Shown one piece after another: positions 33,427-45,600 of a stretch of DNA of 64,000 nucleotides. Position 1 is the stretch's first letter, and every line of letters starts with the position of its first letter. Source of the stretch: Syngnathus acus (Eukaryota; Chordata; Actinopteri; Syngnathiformes; Syngnathidae); assembly GCF_901709675.1 (NCBI RefSeq), contig NC_051102.1, positions 1,952,912 through 2,016,911 on the forward strand, read 5' to 3'. The translations under genes were made by a program, and so were the position numbers. The notes under the pieces are model-generated. The model searched no databases, was not told the DNA's origin, and saw only the letters and a list, made by a program, of their open reading frames with translations.

Positions 33427-34480
33427 CAGTGATCCTTCGCTACTTCGCGCTTCACCTATCGCGGCCTCGCTCTATCGTGGATTTTCTTTTAAACAAATAT
33501 TGCGGATTGATTCGGTGCATCGCGGATCTTTTTTTTTTTAAGTCTGACACACGCACACGCACGCACACACACACACATTCACAGCGTCATACGCAATGAA
33601 GCACACAACCCAAGCAACAAGACAGGCAAGTGAACCCTACACCATCAGCGACTCCCCGATGGTCGTGGCTTTTTTCGGTGTCACTCGGCGCGCAGGGCTT
33701 TGTCTGCCCATATGACACTAATGGCCAATGGGAACATGTTGATCTGTGTCCTTGCAGTGGATTGTCTTAGCAGCTCTAACAACATTTTATCTCAGCCTCC
33801 CGCACTTTATTCACTCCGTCTGCGTCAACATCAGCAGCACCTCAGACTTGCACTTCATTACACACATACTATCACGTCTCCGCTCCTCGATTGCCAAGCG
33901 GAGTAGAACTGCGTGTCTGCTTGTCACTCCTGATCGGATCGTCCTGTCATAAAATTCTAGAAAGTCTTGTGCGGATGCCCTCACGCTGGGCAGCGGGGGT
34001 GCGACAGCTGGTCAGCCCGCAAGAGCAGAGAGGAGCCAGTCACGTTGACACTTCAAAAAAGGTTCATAAAAGTCTTTTGTGTATATTGTAACAATACATT
34101 TATTCATATTTATTATTTTATTTATTTAAATAAATAAGAATGTTCCTGCAAGTCAGGTTGTGTTTAAAAATACAAAAATTATTTAAATCACAATAAAGTG
34201 TATAAAATTACAATAAGGTTCATAAAAGTCTTGTGTGGATGTTGTATAAATTTACTCTTATTTATTTTCTTTATTTCCCTCTTTATTTAAATAAAGAATG
34301 TTAATGAAAATCAGTTTGACTTTAAAATGTTTACTAAAGTGTTTAAGATTACAAAAACATTTAAAAGTACAATACAAAGTGTTTAGAAATACAATAAAAT
34401 ACAATGAAGGTGCGCAATAGCGTAAATCAGGGCGCTTTCGTAAACTTTGCAGAATATGGTGTCGCAACAATCAACAAAAA
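33427..34480. mobile_element. Tigger-like MITE, right end missing
   Basis: The left end CAGTGATCCTTCGC follows TA (33425-33426). The interior ('gtcttgtgtggatgttgta' monomers, short CA run 33549-33580) matches 14913-16186, but no right terminal repeat is present. Confidence 0.7.
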
Positions 34481-35064
34481 AATACTGCAATGGTAAAAAA
34501 AAAAAAAACACTGGAGTAGAAAAAAAACTAACAGTGGATATAAATGCGTAATTACAATTACGTATATGCTATTCAATACCATCTCAATATTCAACTTTGT
34601 AACATTGCTATTAAGTATAGTTTAACTTTAAAAACGTTTTAAATGTTTTCTCTTTAAGAAAATATAAGATTAATGATAGGGATGGGCGAGTTGTTTTAAC
34701 ATACATGTGTCATCGTTTGTCATGCTGTCGGGTTTTGTAGGTTGTTTTGTTTTGTCTTGTCCGTCATGTTCTAACTTCCTGTTTTATTTTGTACATCACG
34801 TTCCAGATCACTGGTCCCTCCGCTGCACGGTCGCCCACTTGACCTCCCCGTTGGTTAACCACGTACACCTGTCGTCCGCCCTGATTGTCTGCACCTGTGT
34901 CCTTCCCCTTCTGTGTGTGTATTTAGCCTGCGTCTTCCCCTTGTCCTGTGCCAGTGCGTCTTGCAAGCCATGACCACCAGCGACTCCATAGCCACAGATA
35001 TAGCCCTTGATTGCCTTGCTCACAGAGACTTTTTTGTCCACGCTTTGTGGTTTGTGCGTGAGAC

Positions 35065-35610
35065 TGTCATGCTGTCCGGTTTTGTAGGTTGTTTTGTTTT
35101 GTCTTGTCCGTCATGTTCTAACTTCCTGTTTTATTTTGTACATCACATTCCAGATCACTGGTCCTTCCGCTGCACGCTCGTTCACTTGACCTCCCCGTTT
35201 GTTAACCACGTACACCTGTGTCGTCCGCCCTGATTGTCTGCACCTGTGTCCTTCCCCTTCTGTGTGTGTATTTAGCCTGCGTCTTCCCCTTGTCCTCTGC
35301 CAGTGCGTCTTGCAAGCCATGACCACCAGCGACTCCATAGCCACGGATTTAGCCCTTGATTGCCTTGCTCACAGAGACCTTTTTGTCCACGCTTTGTGGG
35401 TTGTGCGTGAGACCTTGCCTTCGTTTTTTCCTCAGTTTGAGGCACCTTTGTTTTTGCCCTTTTTCCCTCAGTTTGAGGCGCCTTTGTTTTTGCCTTTTTT
35501 CCCTCAGTGTGAGGCACCTTTGTTTTTGGAGCGGTCATCCGCCGAAGAAATAAAACACCTTGAACTGTCGAAACTCTGCATTCGAGTCCTCTCCCTGCCT
35601 GAGCCTGACA
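35065..35610 (+). repeat. 5' LTR of Gypsy element
   Basis: TGTCATGCTGTCC...GAGCCTGACA. A roughly 39-bp motif 'cctcagtttgaggc' is repeated three times near its 3' end. An AATAAAAC-type signal lies at about 35549. Confidence 0.95.
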
Positions 35611-35627
35611 GTACGCACTGGCCAGAC

Positions 35628-38600
35628 ATGGACTCGGCAGAGCCGGAACAGTTGGCTGCCGCAGTGCGCTCCCAGGCATCGACGCTGGGCCAACACCAGC
35701 AGCAGGTCAGTGCCCTGGGAGTGGATGTCCATGAGATCCGGGCAACCCAAGAGGAATTCAGAGCGGCGGTGGCCGCCCAGGTGGAATCGCTGGGCCGACA
35801 GATGCAGGGCATTGTCACGCTGCTGACCGCTGGACCAACAGCGACCCCCAGTCCGCCAGTGCCCCCCCCGACCGAGCGGCCGATTCCCGCGCCCATGACA
35901 ATGGGAGTCAGGCTGGCTCCCCCGGAACGATACGCTGGGGAACCCGGGGGCAGCAAGGCATTCGTCACCGGGTGTGAAATGCAATTCGAGCGGTCTCCAG
36001 GCGATTTCCCCACCGAGCGCTCCCGGGTGGCCTACATGATCTCTTACCTGACAGGAAGAGCCCGGGCGTGGGCAATGGCAGAATGGGCCCGGGATTCCGT
36101 CACCTGCCGATCTCTCGCCGCGTTCGTCGAAGCCCTGCGCATGGTGTTCGATCCTGTCTCCTCGGACCGCGAAAAAGCGCGGGAGCTGAGCCAGCTGTCC
36201 CAGGGGCGTGAGTCAGTCAGCGACTACGCGATCCGCTTCCGCACTCTGGCCACAGAATGCGGGTGGAACCAGATGGCCCTGTATGATATCTTCCTCAAGG
36301 GTCTTTCTGGAACCATCCAGGACCAGCTCGTTCCCCTCGATCTCCCCGCTGACCTCGACGCGCTCATCGCGCTGGCTGTCCGCACCGACAATCGCCTGCA
36401 GGAAAGAAAGAGGCAGCGCGCAAGCCGGAGCGCTTCCGTCTTCCCCCCCTCGGCCGGGTTGGCATCGCCGCACCTCGAGATCCCGCACCAACCATCGAAC
36501 ACGGCACTGCTACCGCCCGGGGCGGAACCCATGCAACTAGGCAGAGCCAAGTTGAGCGCCGAGGAGAAGCAGCGCCGACGCCAGGAAGGTCGTTGCTACT
36601 ACTGCGGCGCTCTGGGACATATCGTCGGCTCCTGCCCCGAGAAACGAACCATGAAGGTAAGCGCCTTCTCCGGTAGCCCGCGGAAGGTTCGGACCCTACC
36701 CATCGGCACGCTTACATGCCTTGGGAAAATCACCCAGCTCGGGGTGCTAATTGACTCCGGGGCAGATGAGAGTATGATCGACTGGACTTTTGCTCGGAGG
36801 CTGGGAATAAGAACTGAACCGCTAGCCACGACCGTGAAAGCCGAGGCGCTCAATGGTCAGGCGCTTTTTGAGATAACCCATGTAACCGAACCTCTCTCAC
36901 TATCTTTCGGGACTCATCACGAGAAAGTCCGACTACATGTGATAACCTCCCCCAAGAATCCAATTATACTCGGGTACCCGTGGCTGTCGCTCCACAATCC
37001 AACCATGGACTGGGCGTCCGGGGAGATAAGGGGATGGGGACCCAGTTGCCAAGAGTCATGTGTCGCACCTAAACCCCCGATCAGCCTTAACCGTAGCTCT
37101 GACTCCGAAACCCCTGATCTCACCGGTGTACCAGTCTGTTACCACCAACTCGCGGAAGCATTTAGCAAAGCCAAGGCTAGCTCGCTACCGCCCCACCGTC
37201 CGTACGACTGCGCTATAGAGCTTCTGCCTGGGGCTACGATACCCAAGGGGAGGCTTTATTCCCTCTCGGAACCCGAAAAACAAGCTCTGAATGAGTACAT
37301 AGACGCGTCGCTTAAGGCGGGACTGATCAGACCCTCATCCTCCCCTGCAGGGGCCGGATTTTTCTTTGTGGGCAAAAAAGACGGTACCCTACGCCCCTGC
37401 ATAGACTATAGCCCTCTCAACCAGATCACTATTAAAAATCGATACCCTCTTCCACTCATGGCGACGGTCTTCGATCAGTTGCAGCAAGCTCGGGTCTTCA
37501 CCAAACTGGATTTGCGTAACGCTTACCACCTCGTGCGCATCCGGGAGGGAGACGAATGGAAGACGGGATTCAACACCCCTCGAGGACACTTTGAGTACCT
37601 GGTGATGCCATTTGGTCTCACCAATGCCCCCGCAGTATTTCAAGCCATGATTAACGATGTTCTGGGAGACTTTATAGATCGTTTTGTTTATGTCTATTTG
37701 GATGACATTCTTATCTATTCACCTGATACGGAGACCCATGAGAACCATGTTAGATCGGTCCTGCAACGCCTCCTGGACCATCACCTTTACGTGAAGGCGG
37801 AGAAGAGCGAGTTCCACGTCGACACTATTTCCTTCCTTGGCTTCATCATACACCCCGGTAAGGTCCAAATGGACCCAGCCAAAGTAAGCGCCGTAACCCA
37901 ATGGCCCAGACCCGATAACCGCAAAAAGGTGCAGCAATTTCTAGGCTTTGCTAATTTCTACAGACGTTTCATCCGAGGTTTCAGTGCCACAGCGGCCCCG
38001 CTGCATGCTCTGACTTCTCCAGCCGCCCCCTTCCGTTGGACGGCGGAAGCAGAGGCTGCCTTCCAGGAGCTAAAGAGGCGATTCAGCACCGCCCCGATCC
38101 TCACACTGCCCGACCCCTCTCGTCAGTTCGTGGTGGAGGTTGACGCCTCCAGTCGAGGAATCGGCGCCGTCCTGTCCCAAAGGTCACCAGAGGACAACAA
38201 GCTTCATCCGTGCGCTTACCTGTCCCGGCGGATGACCCCCGCCGAACAGAACTACGACGTGGGTGATCGAGAATTGTTGGCGGTGAAGCAGGCGCTCGAG
38301 GAGTGGAGACACTGGCTGGAGGGAGCCCAACAACCATTCTTAGTATGGACGGATCATAAGAACTTGCAGTACCTCAAGAACGCAAAACGGCTGAACTCAC
38401 GCCAGGCTCGTTGGTCGCTCTTTTTCAACCGTTTCAATTTCACCCTGTCCTACAGACCGGGAGCAAAGAACGTCAAACCTGATGCCCTGTCCCGCGTCTA
38501 CAGTCCGGATCCGGAGGCCAAGGAGCCCGAACCCATTCTTCGTCCTCACTGTGTGGTAGGGGCCGTTACCTGGCCCGTAGAAGACCAAGTAAAGCAGGCC

Positions 38601-39956
38601 AACGGTGACGCACCCCCCCCTGACAACTGCCCGACGAATCGACTTTTTGTGCCGCCCGAGCTGCGTTCCCGAGTCGTCCACTGGGGACACACCTCCCGGC
38701 TCGCCTGTCATCCCGGCGTTCGACGAACCCTGTACGTTGTGCAGCAGCGATTCTGGTGGCCCTCCATGGCGGCCGACGTCAGGGAGTACGTGGCAGCCTG
38801 CTCCGTCTGTGCGCGCAACAAGAACACCCCCGGCACCCGGGTGGGGTTGCTGCAACCCCTCCCCATTCCCTCCCGTCCCTGGGCCGACCTCTCTGTAGAT
38901 TTTGTCACTGGGCTTCCCGTTTCCAAGGGGAAGACCACGATACTCACTGTGGTGGACCGGTTCTCCAAAATGGCCCATTTCATTGCCCTGCCCAAATTAC
39001 CCTCAGCAAAGCGAACAGCCGAAGTCCTCATGGACCATGTTTTTAGAGTACACGGATTCCCGCGGACTGTCACATCGGATAGGGGGCCCCAATTCGTGTC
39101 TCGCTTCTGGAAAGAGTTCTGCAGACACATAGGAGCCACCGTGTGCCTCACTTCGGGCTATCACCCGGAGGCGAACGGCCAGGCGGAGCGCGTCAATCAG
39201 CAGCTGGAAACAGGCCTCCGCTGCCTGGTGGCCCAGAACCCCTCCTCCTGGAGTAAGAACCTGATCTGGGTGGAATACGCCCATAACTCCCTCCCTACCA
39301 CTGCTACGGGGATGTCCCCTTTCATGTGCGTCTTTGGCTATCAGCCCCCGGTCTTCCCTGACAATGAGCCAGAGGTGTCGGTGACCTCGGCGCGCGCCGT
39401 GGTGAGACGATGCCGTCGCATCTGGGCGGCGGCGCGTGCCACGCTGGTCCGCCAGGGGGACCGAGTGAAGAGGATGGCCGACCGGAGACGACGGCCGGCG
39501 CCCGCCTACCAGCGGGGCCAACGGGTCTGGCTGTCCGCTCGGGATCTTCCGCTCCAAGTGGGCTCCAGGAAGCTGGCCCCCCGTTTTGTGGGGCCTTTTC
39601 CCATCTCCAAGGTCGTGAATCCGGCCGCTGTACGGCTTCGCCTGCCCCGGTCCCTCGCTGTGCATCCCACCTTCCACGTCGGGAAGATCAAGCCGGTCAG
39701 GGAGAGTGAGATGGTGCCGGCTCCCGAGCCGCCTCCGTCTCCGCGGACTGTGGGGGGTGGGCCTGCGTACACGGTCAAGGAACTACTGGACGTGTGCAGG
39801 AGGGGACGAGGCTGGCAGTTCCTGGTCGACTGGGAGGGTTATGGGCCAGAGGAGCGGCAATGGGTGCCGCGCAGTTTTATCTTGGATCCTGGTCTGCTGG
39901 ACGACTTCTACGCTGCTCACCCAGATGCTCCTGGTCCGTCTGGGATCCGGCCCTAG
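35628..39956 (+). CDS. Gag-Pol polyprotein of sushi-type retrotransposon (1442 aa)
   Basis: The frame is open from inside the LTR; the ATG at 35628 (MDSAEPEQ) is the first after the LTR and fits sushi-type Gag starts. Domains in order: Gag capsid-like region (about 90-300), CCHC knuckle [14 protein letters not shown] at 323, aspartic protease LIDSGADES at about 375, reverse transcriptase with YLDD at 690-693, RNase H (VDASSRG about 837), integrase zinc finger (about 1018-1055), DD35E core with Asp1091, Asp1151 and Glu1187, and a chromodomain (YTVKELLDV from 1381). Gag and Pol are in one frame with no frameshift, as in the Tf1/sushi group. All catalytic residues are present. The protein copies element RNA into DNA and integrates it; the chromodomain probably guides target choice. 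Confidence 0.97.
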   Translation: MDSAEPEQLAAAVRSQASTLGQHQQQVSALGVDVHEIRATQEEFRAAVAAQVESLGRQMQGIVTLLTAGPTATPSPPVPPPTERPIPAPMTMGVRLAPPERYAGEPGGSKAFVTGCEMQFERSPGDFPTERSRVAYMISYLTGRARAWAMAEWARDSVTCRSLAAFVEALRMVFDPVSSDREKARELSQLSQGRESVSDYAIRFRTLATECGWNQMALYDIFLKGLSGTIQDQLVPLDLPADLDALIALAVRTDNRLQERKRQRASRSASVFPPSAGLASPHLEIPHQPSNTALLPPGAEPMQLGRAKLSAEEKQRRRQEGRCYYCGALGHIVGSCPEKRTMKVSAFSGSPRKVRTLPIGTLTCLGKITQLGVLIDSGADESMIDWTFARRLGIRTEPLATTVKAEALNGQALFEITHVTEPLSLSFGTHHEKVRLHVITSPKNPIILGYPWLSLHNPTMDWASGEIRGWGPSCQESCVAPKPPISLNRSSDSETPDLTGVPVCYHQLAEAFSKAKASSLPPHRPYDCAIELLPGATIPKGRLYSLSEPEKQALNEYIDASLKAGLIRPSSSPAGAGFFFVGKKDGTLRPCIDYSPLNQITIKNRYPLPLMATVFDQLQQARVFTKLDLRNAYHLVRIREGDEWKTGFNTPRGHFEYLVMPFGLTNAPAVFQAMINDVLGDFIDRFVYVYLDDILIYSPDTETHENHVRSVLQRLLDHHLYVKAEKSEFHVDTISFLGFIIHPGKVQMDPAKVSAVTQWPRPDNRKKVQQFLGFANFYRRFIRGFSATAAPLHALTSPAAPFRWTAEAEAAFQELKRRFSTAPILTLPDPSRQFVVEVDASSRGIGAVLSQRSPEDNKLHPCAYLSRRMTPAEQNYDVGDRELLAVKQALEEWRHWLEGAQQPFLVWTDHKNLQYLKNAKRLNSRQARWSLFFNRFNFTLSYRPGAKNVKPDALSRVYSPDPEAKEPEPILRPHCVVGAVTWPVEDQVKQANGDAPPPDNCPTNRLFVPPELRSRVVHWGHTSRLACHPGVRRTLYVVQQRFWWPSMAADVREYVAACSVCARNKNTPGTRVGLLQPLPIPSRPWADLSVDFVTGLPVSKGKTTILTVVDRFSKMAHFIALPKLPSAKRTAEVLMDHVFRVHGFPRTVTSDRGPQFVSRFWKEFCRHIGATVCLTSGYHPEANGQAERVNQQLETGLRCLVAQNPSSWSKNLIWVEYAHNSLPTTATGMSPFMCVFGYQPPVFPDNEPEVSVTSARAVVRRCRRIWAAARATLVRQGDRVKRMADRRRRPAPAYQRGQRVWLSARDLPLQVGSRKLAPRFVGPFPISKVVNPAAVRLRLPRSLAVHPTFHVGKIKPVRESEMVPAPEPPPSPRTVGGGPAYTVKELLDVCRRGRGWQFLVDWEGYGPEERQWVPRSFILDPGLLDDFYAAHPDAPGPSGIRP

Positions 39957-39968
39957 AGGGGGGGGTTA

Positions 39969-40514
39969 TGTCATGCTGTCCGGTTTTGTAGGTTGTTTTG
40001 TTTTGTCTTGTCCGTCATGTTCTAACTTCCTGTTTTATTTTGTACATCACATTCCAGATCACTGGTCCTTCCGCTGCACGCTCGTTCACTTGACCTCCCC
40101 GTTTGTTAACCACGTACACCTGTGTCGTCCGCCCTGATTGTCTGCACCTGTGTCCTTCCCCTTCTGTGTGTGTATTTAGCCTGCGTCTTCCCCTTGTCCT
40201 CTGCCAGTGCGTCTTGCAAGCCATGACCACCAGCGACTCCATAGCCACGGATTTAGCCCTTGATTGCCTTGCTCACAGAGACCTTTTTGTCCACGCTTTG
40301 TGGGTTGTGCGTGAGACCTTGCCTTCGTTTTTTCCTCAGTTTGAGGCACCTTTGTTTTTGCCCTTTTTCCCTCAGTTTGAGGCGCCTTTGTTTTTGCCTT
40401 TTTTCCCTCAGTGTGAGGCACCTTTGTTTTTGGAGCGGTCATCCGCCGAAGAAATAAAACACCTTGAACTGTCGAAACTCTGCATTCGAGTCCTCTCCCT
40501 ACCTGAGCCTGACA
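39969..40514 (+). repeat. 3' LTR of Gypsy element
   Basis: The partner of 35065-35610, nearly identical. The open frame at 40103-40546 here mirrors the LTR-internal frame and is not a separate gene. Confidence 0.95.
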
Positions 40515-41502
40515 GAGACCTTGCCTTCGTTTTTCCCTCAGTTTGAGGCGCCTTTGTTTTTGCCTTTTTTCCCTCAGTGTGAGGCGCCTTTGTTTTTGGA
40601 GCGGTCATCCGCAGAAGAAATAAAACACCTTGAACTGTCGAACTCTGCATTCGAGTCCTCTCCCTGCCTGAACCTGACATCGTTTTAGCGATTGATTTGA
40701 CCCACATGCAGAAAAACCAACTCAGACGTCCAGAATGAGTGAGTGTTTATTGGAGGAGCTGCGGTGGAGGTAGAGCGGGATGATCGGAGCCAGGAGCACG
40801 GAGCGGGGGCAGCAGTGGCGGAGCGTGAGGAGTTCAGCCAGAACGGGGTGGATCTTGGCGGTGATCGGTGGAGGGAATCTACGAGCAGGATACACAAGAC
40901 TTGGTCAGAGAATTCAACGTTGCTGTGGCGGAGATCTTACTGCAGACCGGATGAACTGAAGAACGTGGCGTTGATGAGCAAGAAGAGAGCTATGAGCGAG
41001 ATCAAGGAGCTAGCGGCACAACCGTGGAGGTGATCACACTGGAGGGACACTCAGGCGACGAGCAGTTGACAGCATGCTCCTTAAGAGCCCTCCTTTAACT
41101 GCACTCCGCTCACGGTTGTTCCCTGTGGACAAAAGAAGTATGCCACCCCGGACCCTGACAATATGTTAATATCAGGTGATATCGAGCTAAGACCTGCCTT
41201 ATTTCGAGGTATTGGGTACTCATGAAGGTAGTTGATACCAGCTGCTGATACTTTCGGCAAAAAAATCGGACATTGAGTGAATCCTTCGTGTCAGTCATTT
41301 ACACTGTCAGCACATCTACCTATGAGTCAGAAAAAAACATCTTGCTTTCAAAAATCTCAATCTTGAAACTCAAACTAATGCCGTTATCGCAGTTAAAAAT
41401 TGAAATCTCTCGTCGTGATATTTAGTGGATGACACCACCTCCAACAAAAATGACTTTCTTTATAACATTTCTTTATTTTTGGTCTTTTTGATGCTTTGCA
41501 AA

Positions 41503-41576
41503 CTAACTAAAGAACATGGAGGCACGAGGAGTCTTGAAGCATTCAGACTTGATGCACTCCCGCCGCTTTGGCGCAC
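41503..41576 (-). CDS. Possible alternative terminal exon, copy C
   Basis: 74 nt with a good acceptor (CCGACAG), phase 1, reading G-APKRRECIKSECFKT-PRASMFFS and stop, with AATAAA at 41477-41472. It is separated from the rest of gene C by a MITE. Role as for 9101-9174. Confidence 0.4.
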
Positions 41577-41675
41577 CTGTCGGAAGAAGTAAAAGAATTT
41601 CAGATTCAAGAGTAAACTTCTAATTCTTCTTTCTGGAGATTTCTCTTGAGATTTTGGACCTTTAATTTTAAAGTA

Positions 41676-42790
41676 CCGTATTTTTCAGACTAAAAGTCGC
41701 GCCGGAGTACAAGTTGCATCAGCCATAAAATGCACAATAAAGAGGAAAAAAACATATATAAGTCGCACCGGAGTTCAAGTCGCATTTTGGGGGAAATTTA
41801 TTTGACAAAATCCAACACCAAGAACCGACATGAACCAGCAACAACAGGCTAAACGATACGGTATGCTAACATGACATAAACACAAACGAGGAGCTGAGAA
41901 CGGGCCTGATGTAACATTAACAGTTATTCAAATAACTATAACATAAATAACACGTTAATCAAACCATCTGTGTCAAATAACAAAAAAAAACTGCAATGGT
42001 AAAAAAACAACAACAACATACTGTAGTAGAAAAAAAAACTAACAGTGGATATAAATGCGTAATTACAATTACGTACATGCTATTCAATACCATCTCAGTA
42101 TTCAACATTGCTATTAAGTATAGTTTAACTTTAAAAACGTTTTGGTAACCGGCTCTTTATTTCACAAAACAAGAGCTCAACATGTGTGTGTGCTCCAAGC
42201 AAGCGCCCTGGATCGCTCTCCCCCCCCCACCTTCACGGCCTCGCTAGACAATCGGAAACTACTGAAGTCTAACAACATACACGTTGCTACTCTAAATAAA
42301 CTATATATCAAATAACTATAAAATAAATAACTTTATCGAACCATCTGTGTCACTCCAAATCATTAAATCTCCTGACTCCGGAAGTCAGTGAATGGAACTA
42401 ATTTTCAGTGAGGCTCCAGTTATTCAAGATTCCAGAATTTTTATTGGCCGTTTGAGCATGCCAAACAAGGAATTTGACTTCGGTAAATCTCAGCCTCTGT
42501 TCAACATTTAGGTGACTAACAACACTCAGGACATGTACGAAAATTGACAAATATTCTCAAACATCCCCTGATCTTAAACTCCCAGGAGTTTCCACAGCCA
42601 TAGTGCGCCCTCATGCGGTTTAAAGTGAAAATAACATGTGAAGTGATCAACTATACTCGTAAGTAAGTAATGTGTTAATGATCAAGTAAACGTTTGGGAA
42701 TAGTTTCACATATAAGTCGCTCCTGAGTATAAGTCGCCCCCCCCACCCAAACTATGGAAAAAAACGCGACTTATAGTCTGAAAAATATGG
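41676..42790. mobile_element. MITE, CCGTATTTTTCAGACTAAAA end, TA target
   Basis: Ends CCGTATTTTTCAGAC and GTCTGAAAAATATGG between TA dinucleotides (41674-41675, 42791-42792). The interior shares 'acatgaccagcaacaacagg'-type text with 31072 and includes a LINE 3' fragment at 42415-42530. Confidence 0.85.
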
Positions 42791-42989
42791 TAATTGTTTT
42801 GTTGCACTGAAATGCTTCATCTGAGTAACATGCGTGGCAAGTGTGAGTTTTTAGCGTAGAATTTGCAAAAATATTAAATGACATTACAGTGAATTTTTAC
42901 AAAAAGTATTCATTGTGTTGTATTTACGTTTATTATGAGAACCAGACATAAAAGAAGAATACTGACTGTAATATGGCTGCTTCTTCGGT

Positions 42990-43381
42990 CTAATCATGAC
43001 CATGAGGAGAGCAACACAAGTGTTGGCTGGTCTCCACAAACCCGCTATCAGGCGCCTCAATTATCGCATATCCGCTCCTTGCGTAATGTGAGCCTGAAAA
43101 ACAATAAAAATAAAATCATCATCAAATGAACGCCAGACACATTGACAAACAATACTGTTGATTTTTTTACATACTATATACTGTGACAGATAACAACAAG
43201 AACAAATTAATTACCGGGACGGCCAAACGCCGCCATCTCAATGGCTGCGCCTGAAAACGAATGAATTAATATCATCATCAAATGAACAGCAGCCATATTG
43301 ATAAACAATACTGTTGATTTTGAGATACTCACTGATTGTGAAGAGCAGGAAAATGCTTAAAGCCAAAATCATCAACTTCAT
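42990..43381 (-). CDS. Small secreted peptide, copy C (62 aa)
   Basis: Exons are 43381-43333 (49 nt), 43250-43215 (36 nt) and 43093-42990 (104 nt), GT-AG, phase 1. The signal peptide is MKLMILALSIFLLFTI, one residue different from copies A and D. The middle exon reads SAAIEMAAFGRP. The C-terminal exon is very different from A: it contains GYAIIEAPDSGFVE and ends with a CC pair and PHGHD. The 5' UTR exon starts at acceptor 43406. Its intron is enlarged by a MITE (from 43445). A TATA box (TATAAAAAA, 43949-43941) and donor (43888) are kept. Unknown family; likely secreted. Confidence 0.55.
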
Positions 43382-43444
43382 TGTGCCGCCGTTCAACACA
43401 AGTTTCCTGTGACGGAGAACACTTGCTTCACAACTGCACAAATA

Positions 43445-43830
43445 CCGTACTTTTCGGACTATAAGCCGCTACTTTTTTCTCAAATTTTTAACCCTGCGGC
43501 TTATAGTTTGGTACGTCTTATATCGTTTTTTTTCCATGATTTTTCTCATGACTGATAAACTTATACACATAAAAAGGCAGTGGACCGCTGCTGTGCTGTT
43601 ATGTTAATAAAAGTTATGCGTCCCTAAATAATCATCTCTTTCCTGACAATCATCTTTGTGTATATTCTCTTACAAATGGTCATTAAACATTAAAGACCTT
43701 ACGCGATCATGCGGCGACTTTACATGCATTTCTTCTAACGGCCATTAGGGGGGGCTCAAGCAGAAAAGGTAAGAGTGAGAGAGGTGGAATATATGCGTCG
43801 AGGAAGACAGTAGTGGCGCGTTGTGCACGA
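43445..43830. mobile_element. MITE-like insertion in 5' UTR intron of copy C
   Basis: A TA|CCGTACTTTTCGGACTATAAG end is clear at 43445, but no inverted right end is seen. The insertion is bracketed by near-identical 'cttcacaac(t/a)gcacaaata' segments (about 43426-43443 and 43839-43857). Confidence 0.5.
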
Positions 43831-44404
43831 GGAAAGTTGCTTCACAACAGCACAAATAGCCATAAACGAGACGGCACATCTACCTACCTTGAAGTTTCGC
43901 TTTGTGCCGTTCAATGACATCAATGTTTTGTCGGTCATGTTTTTTATAGCAGCTTTTATTGACTTAAAACATTGTGGTCTACTTTGTCATATGAGCGATG
44001 CGCCCCACCCCTTGTACTCACACATTCTCATCAAATATGTATTTGTCATCCATCCAGATAATTAATACTACATAAATAGAATTCTTAATTCAAAAGCAGA
44101 TTTTAAATGTTACCGCATCGTGTGTTTTTGCCAGATCTTTATTCTCGCCTGCCAACTGCCTCCGCATCCCAATGTGGTAGCCCGGCCGGGGTGGTCATAG
44201 ACACTCAATAGCGACCCCACAAGCCGGGGGTGTATGGATCAATTGATGAATTTGTTGATCCATACTGGTTGTACACAGCGCTCTGCCAAAATGTTTCAGT
44301 ACGTTTTAGCGATGCGACCTTGTAATTTACTAGTTGTACTAAACAAATTCATGGGGAAAATTGTTATTGCATTATTTTATACAATTATGATTACATGACA
44401 CAGT

Positions 44405-44977
44405 AGAGGAGAGTGGGGTAATTTGTGGCAAAGGGCAATTAGTACCACCCCTGTTTTCCAGAAAACCATAGTAGAAGTTGGTCATGTGACCACCTATTTT
44501 TGAAGGGGCATCCATTTCACTCATCCTGCAGAGAAGGGGGACACATGGCTTGAGAGGTAAGCACATTTAAGTTCAAAAAACATTTTTTGCCCTCTAAAGT
44601 AAAATTTCTATGATTAAGGTTTTTTTGATTGCTGTCTTTGAACAATTATAAACACCTTTGAAAACAGTTCATACATGTTTTAGTGCTTTAGTAAGCTACA
44701 GCATGAGTCCATACAGTTAGAATGATGCTTGCTCAAAACAGCAGGGGGATGCATTTTTTTTTCAAAATGGTGGGTCTGGGGTAATTTGTGCCAATGGGCC
44801 TGGGGTAAGTTGTGCCACAAAAGAAAGGAAGAAAAGGAGTGGAAATAAGAAGGGGAGCCTGAAAGGGTCAAAGCAAAACAAATCCAAAAAGAAAGTGCTC
44901 CCCAGTAGCTCAGAAGAGAGTGACGTTCTGCTTCCACTTAGTGATGTTACTGAATATGATAGTTCAGATGTCCAGAG

Positions 44978-45018
<41 letters not shown>

Positions 45019-45440
45019 GTGACTTTGTCATTGTGAGGTTTGCGGGTAAAAAATCAAAATCCTATAACTGTTGGATTGGTGGAGAATGTTGAAGGTGACA
45101 AGATCAATGCAAAGTTTCTGAAGAAAGGTTCTGAGGTCTCTTGATGGAAAGCCCATTTTCACATTTAGAGAGAATGATGAAGGAGTCATCCCTAGAGGTG
45201 ATGTGCTCAAGAAATTACCCACACCACAAAAACTTGGTGGCACAGCCAGAAGGGAGCATAAATTTACATTCCCCTGCAGCATTGACACGTGGGATGTTCA
45301 GTAGTAGGCCGAATCTGGGAAGAGTTTCAGCTGCAGAAGATTCGGTGCTCATTTTGTAATTTTGATTTTATTCTGAGTAGCCTATGTGTTCACACCACAC
45401 CACAAAACTTGGTGGTACAGCCAGAAAGGAGCAGAAGTTC
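44405..45440 (+). pseudogene. Pogo/Tigger-like transposase C-terminal remnant
   Basis: The region begins 'gaggagagtggggtaatttg', with repeats of that phrase. It contains coding text similar to the tail of pogo/Tigger-type proteins: a poly-Asp tract from a GAT microsatellite (44979-45018), GDFVIVRFAGKKS, then TFRENDEGVIPRGDVLKKLP and KLGGTARR. Frameshifts divide the pieces, and the last part is partly duplicated near 45400. No catalytic domain. Confidence 0.6.
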
Positions 45441-45473
45441 ATATTTCCAAGACTCTACTTTCCAAGATTTCCA

Positions 45474-45600
45474 AGCCGGCGCGTCTACCTACCTGGTTTA
45501 CTTGGAAGTTTCGCTTTGTGTAATTCAAAGACATCACTGTGTTGTCGGTCATTTTATTTATAGCAGCTTTATTTGACTTATCATGTTTAAACATTATCGT
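45474..45600 (-). pseudogene. Peptide gene promoter remnant (copy E)
   Basis: CTATAAATA at 45563-45555 and the non-coding exon ending at donor GTAGGT (45493) are intact, but all coding exons are missing. A pogo-like fragment lies where they should be. Confidence 0.6.

Larger units (their letters stand above)
16610..34619. repeat. Tandem duplicated unit 2 (heavily invaded)
   Basis: Second copy of the large unit. Its own sequence is seen at 16610-17572, 19183-19461, 27176-27447, 28460-28704, 29002-31071 and 32288-33300, with insertions between. The stretches 29690-30648 and 30750-31070 match unit 1 at 12400-13300 closely and show no gene of their own. The peptide gene in this copy is broken. 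Confidence 0.85.
35065..40514 (+). mobile_element. Full-length sushi-type Ty3/Gypsy element
   Basis: A 5450-bp element with 546-bp LTRs (35065-35610, 39969-40514) that differ at one site by eye (near 35598/40501). It is flanked by exact GAGAC duplications (35060-35064, 40515-40519), and its single gag-pol frame is uninterrupted. A chromodomain at the C-terminus places it in the chromovirus (Tf1/sushi) group. The near-identical LTRs imply very recent insertion, and it is a good candidate for an active element. No standard tRNA primer site is obvious after the 5' LTR. Confidence 0.97.
34718..40679 (+). mobile_element. Middle solo LTR, sushi-type family
   Basis: An older LTR of the same family as the full-length element is present as 34718-35064 and 40520-40679. 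It is flanked by exact TCGTT duplications (34713-34717, 40680-40684). It carries more substitutions than the inner LTRs (for example TGTCGGG against TGTCCGG at its start). Confidence 0.93.
34708..41160 (-). mobile_element. Outermost solo LTR of a nested stack
   Basis: On the minus strand the LTR runs TGTCAGGGTCCGG... to ...GATGACA. It is split after its last ten bases (34708-34717) by the next LTR and continues 40685-41160, about 486 bp in all. The flanks ACATG (34703-34707) and ATATG (41161-41165) match at four of five bases. An AATAAA in minus orientation lies near 40745. Confidence 0.65.
34620..44404. repeat. Tandem duplicated unit 3
   Basis: Third copy of the large unit. Its start (34620-34707) continues at 41161 after the nested LTR block, then the peptide gene C region. 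Positions 43950-44404 match the 'gatgcgccccaccccttgt' module of the other units and hold no gene. The unit is cut at 44405 by a pogo-like element. Confidence 0.85.

Noticed and set aside
38397-39677. Minus-strand frames of 147-224 codons
   Set aside because: Antisense shadows of the Gypsy integrase region.
40103-40546. 147-codon frame and its twin at 35199
   Set aside because: Lies in the LTR; it is the LTR's own open frame and not a separate gene.
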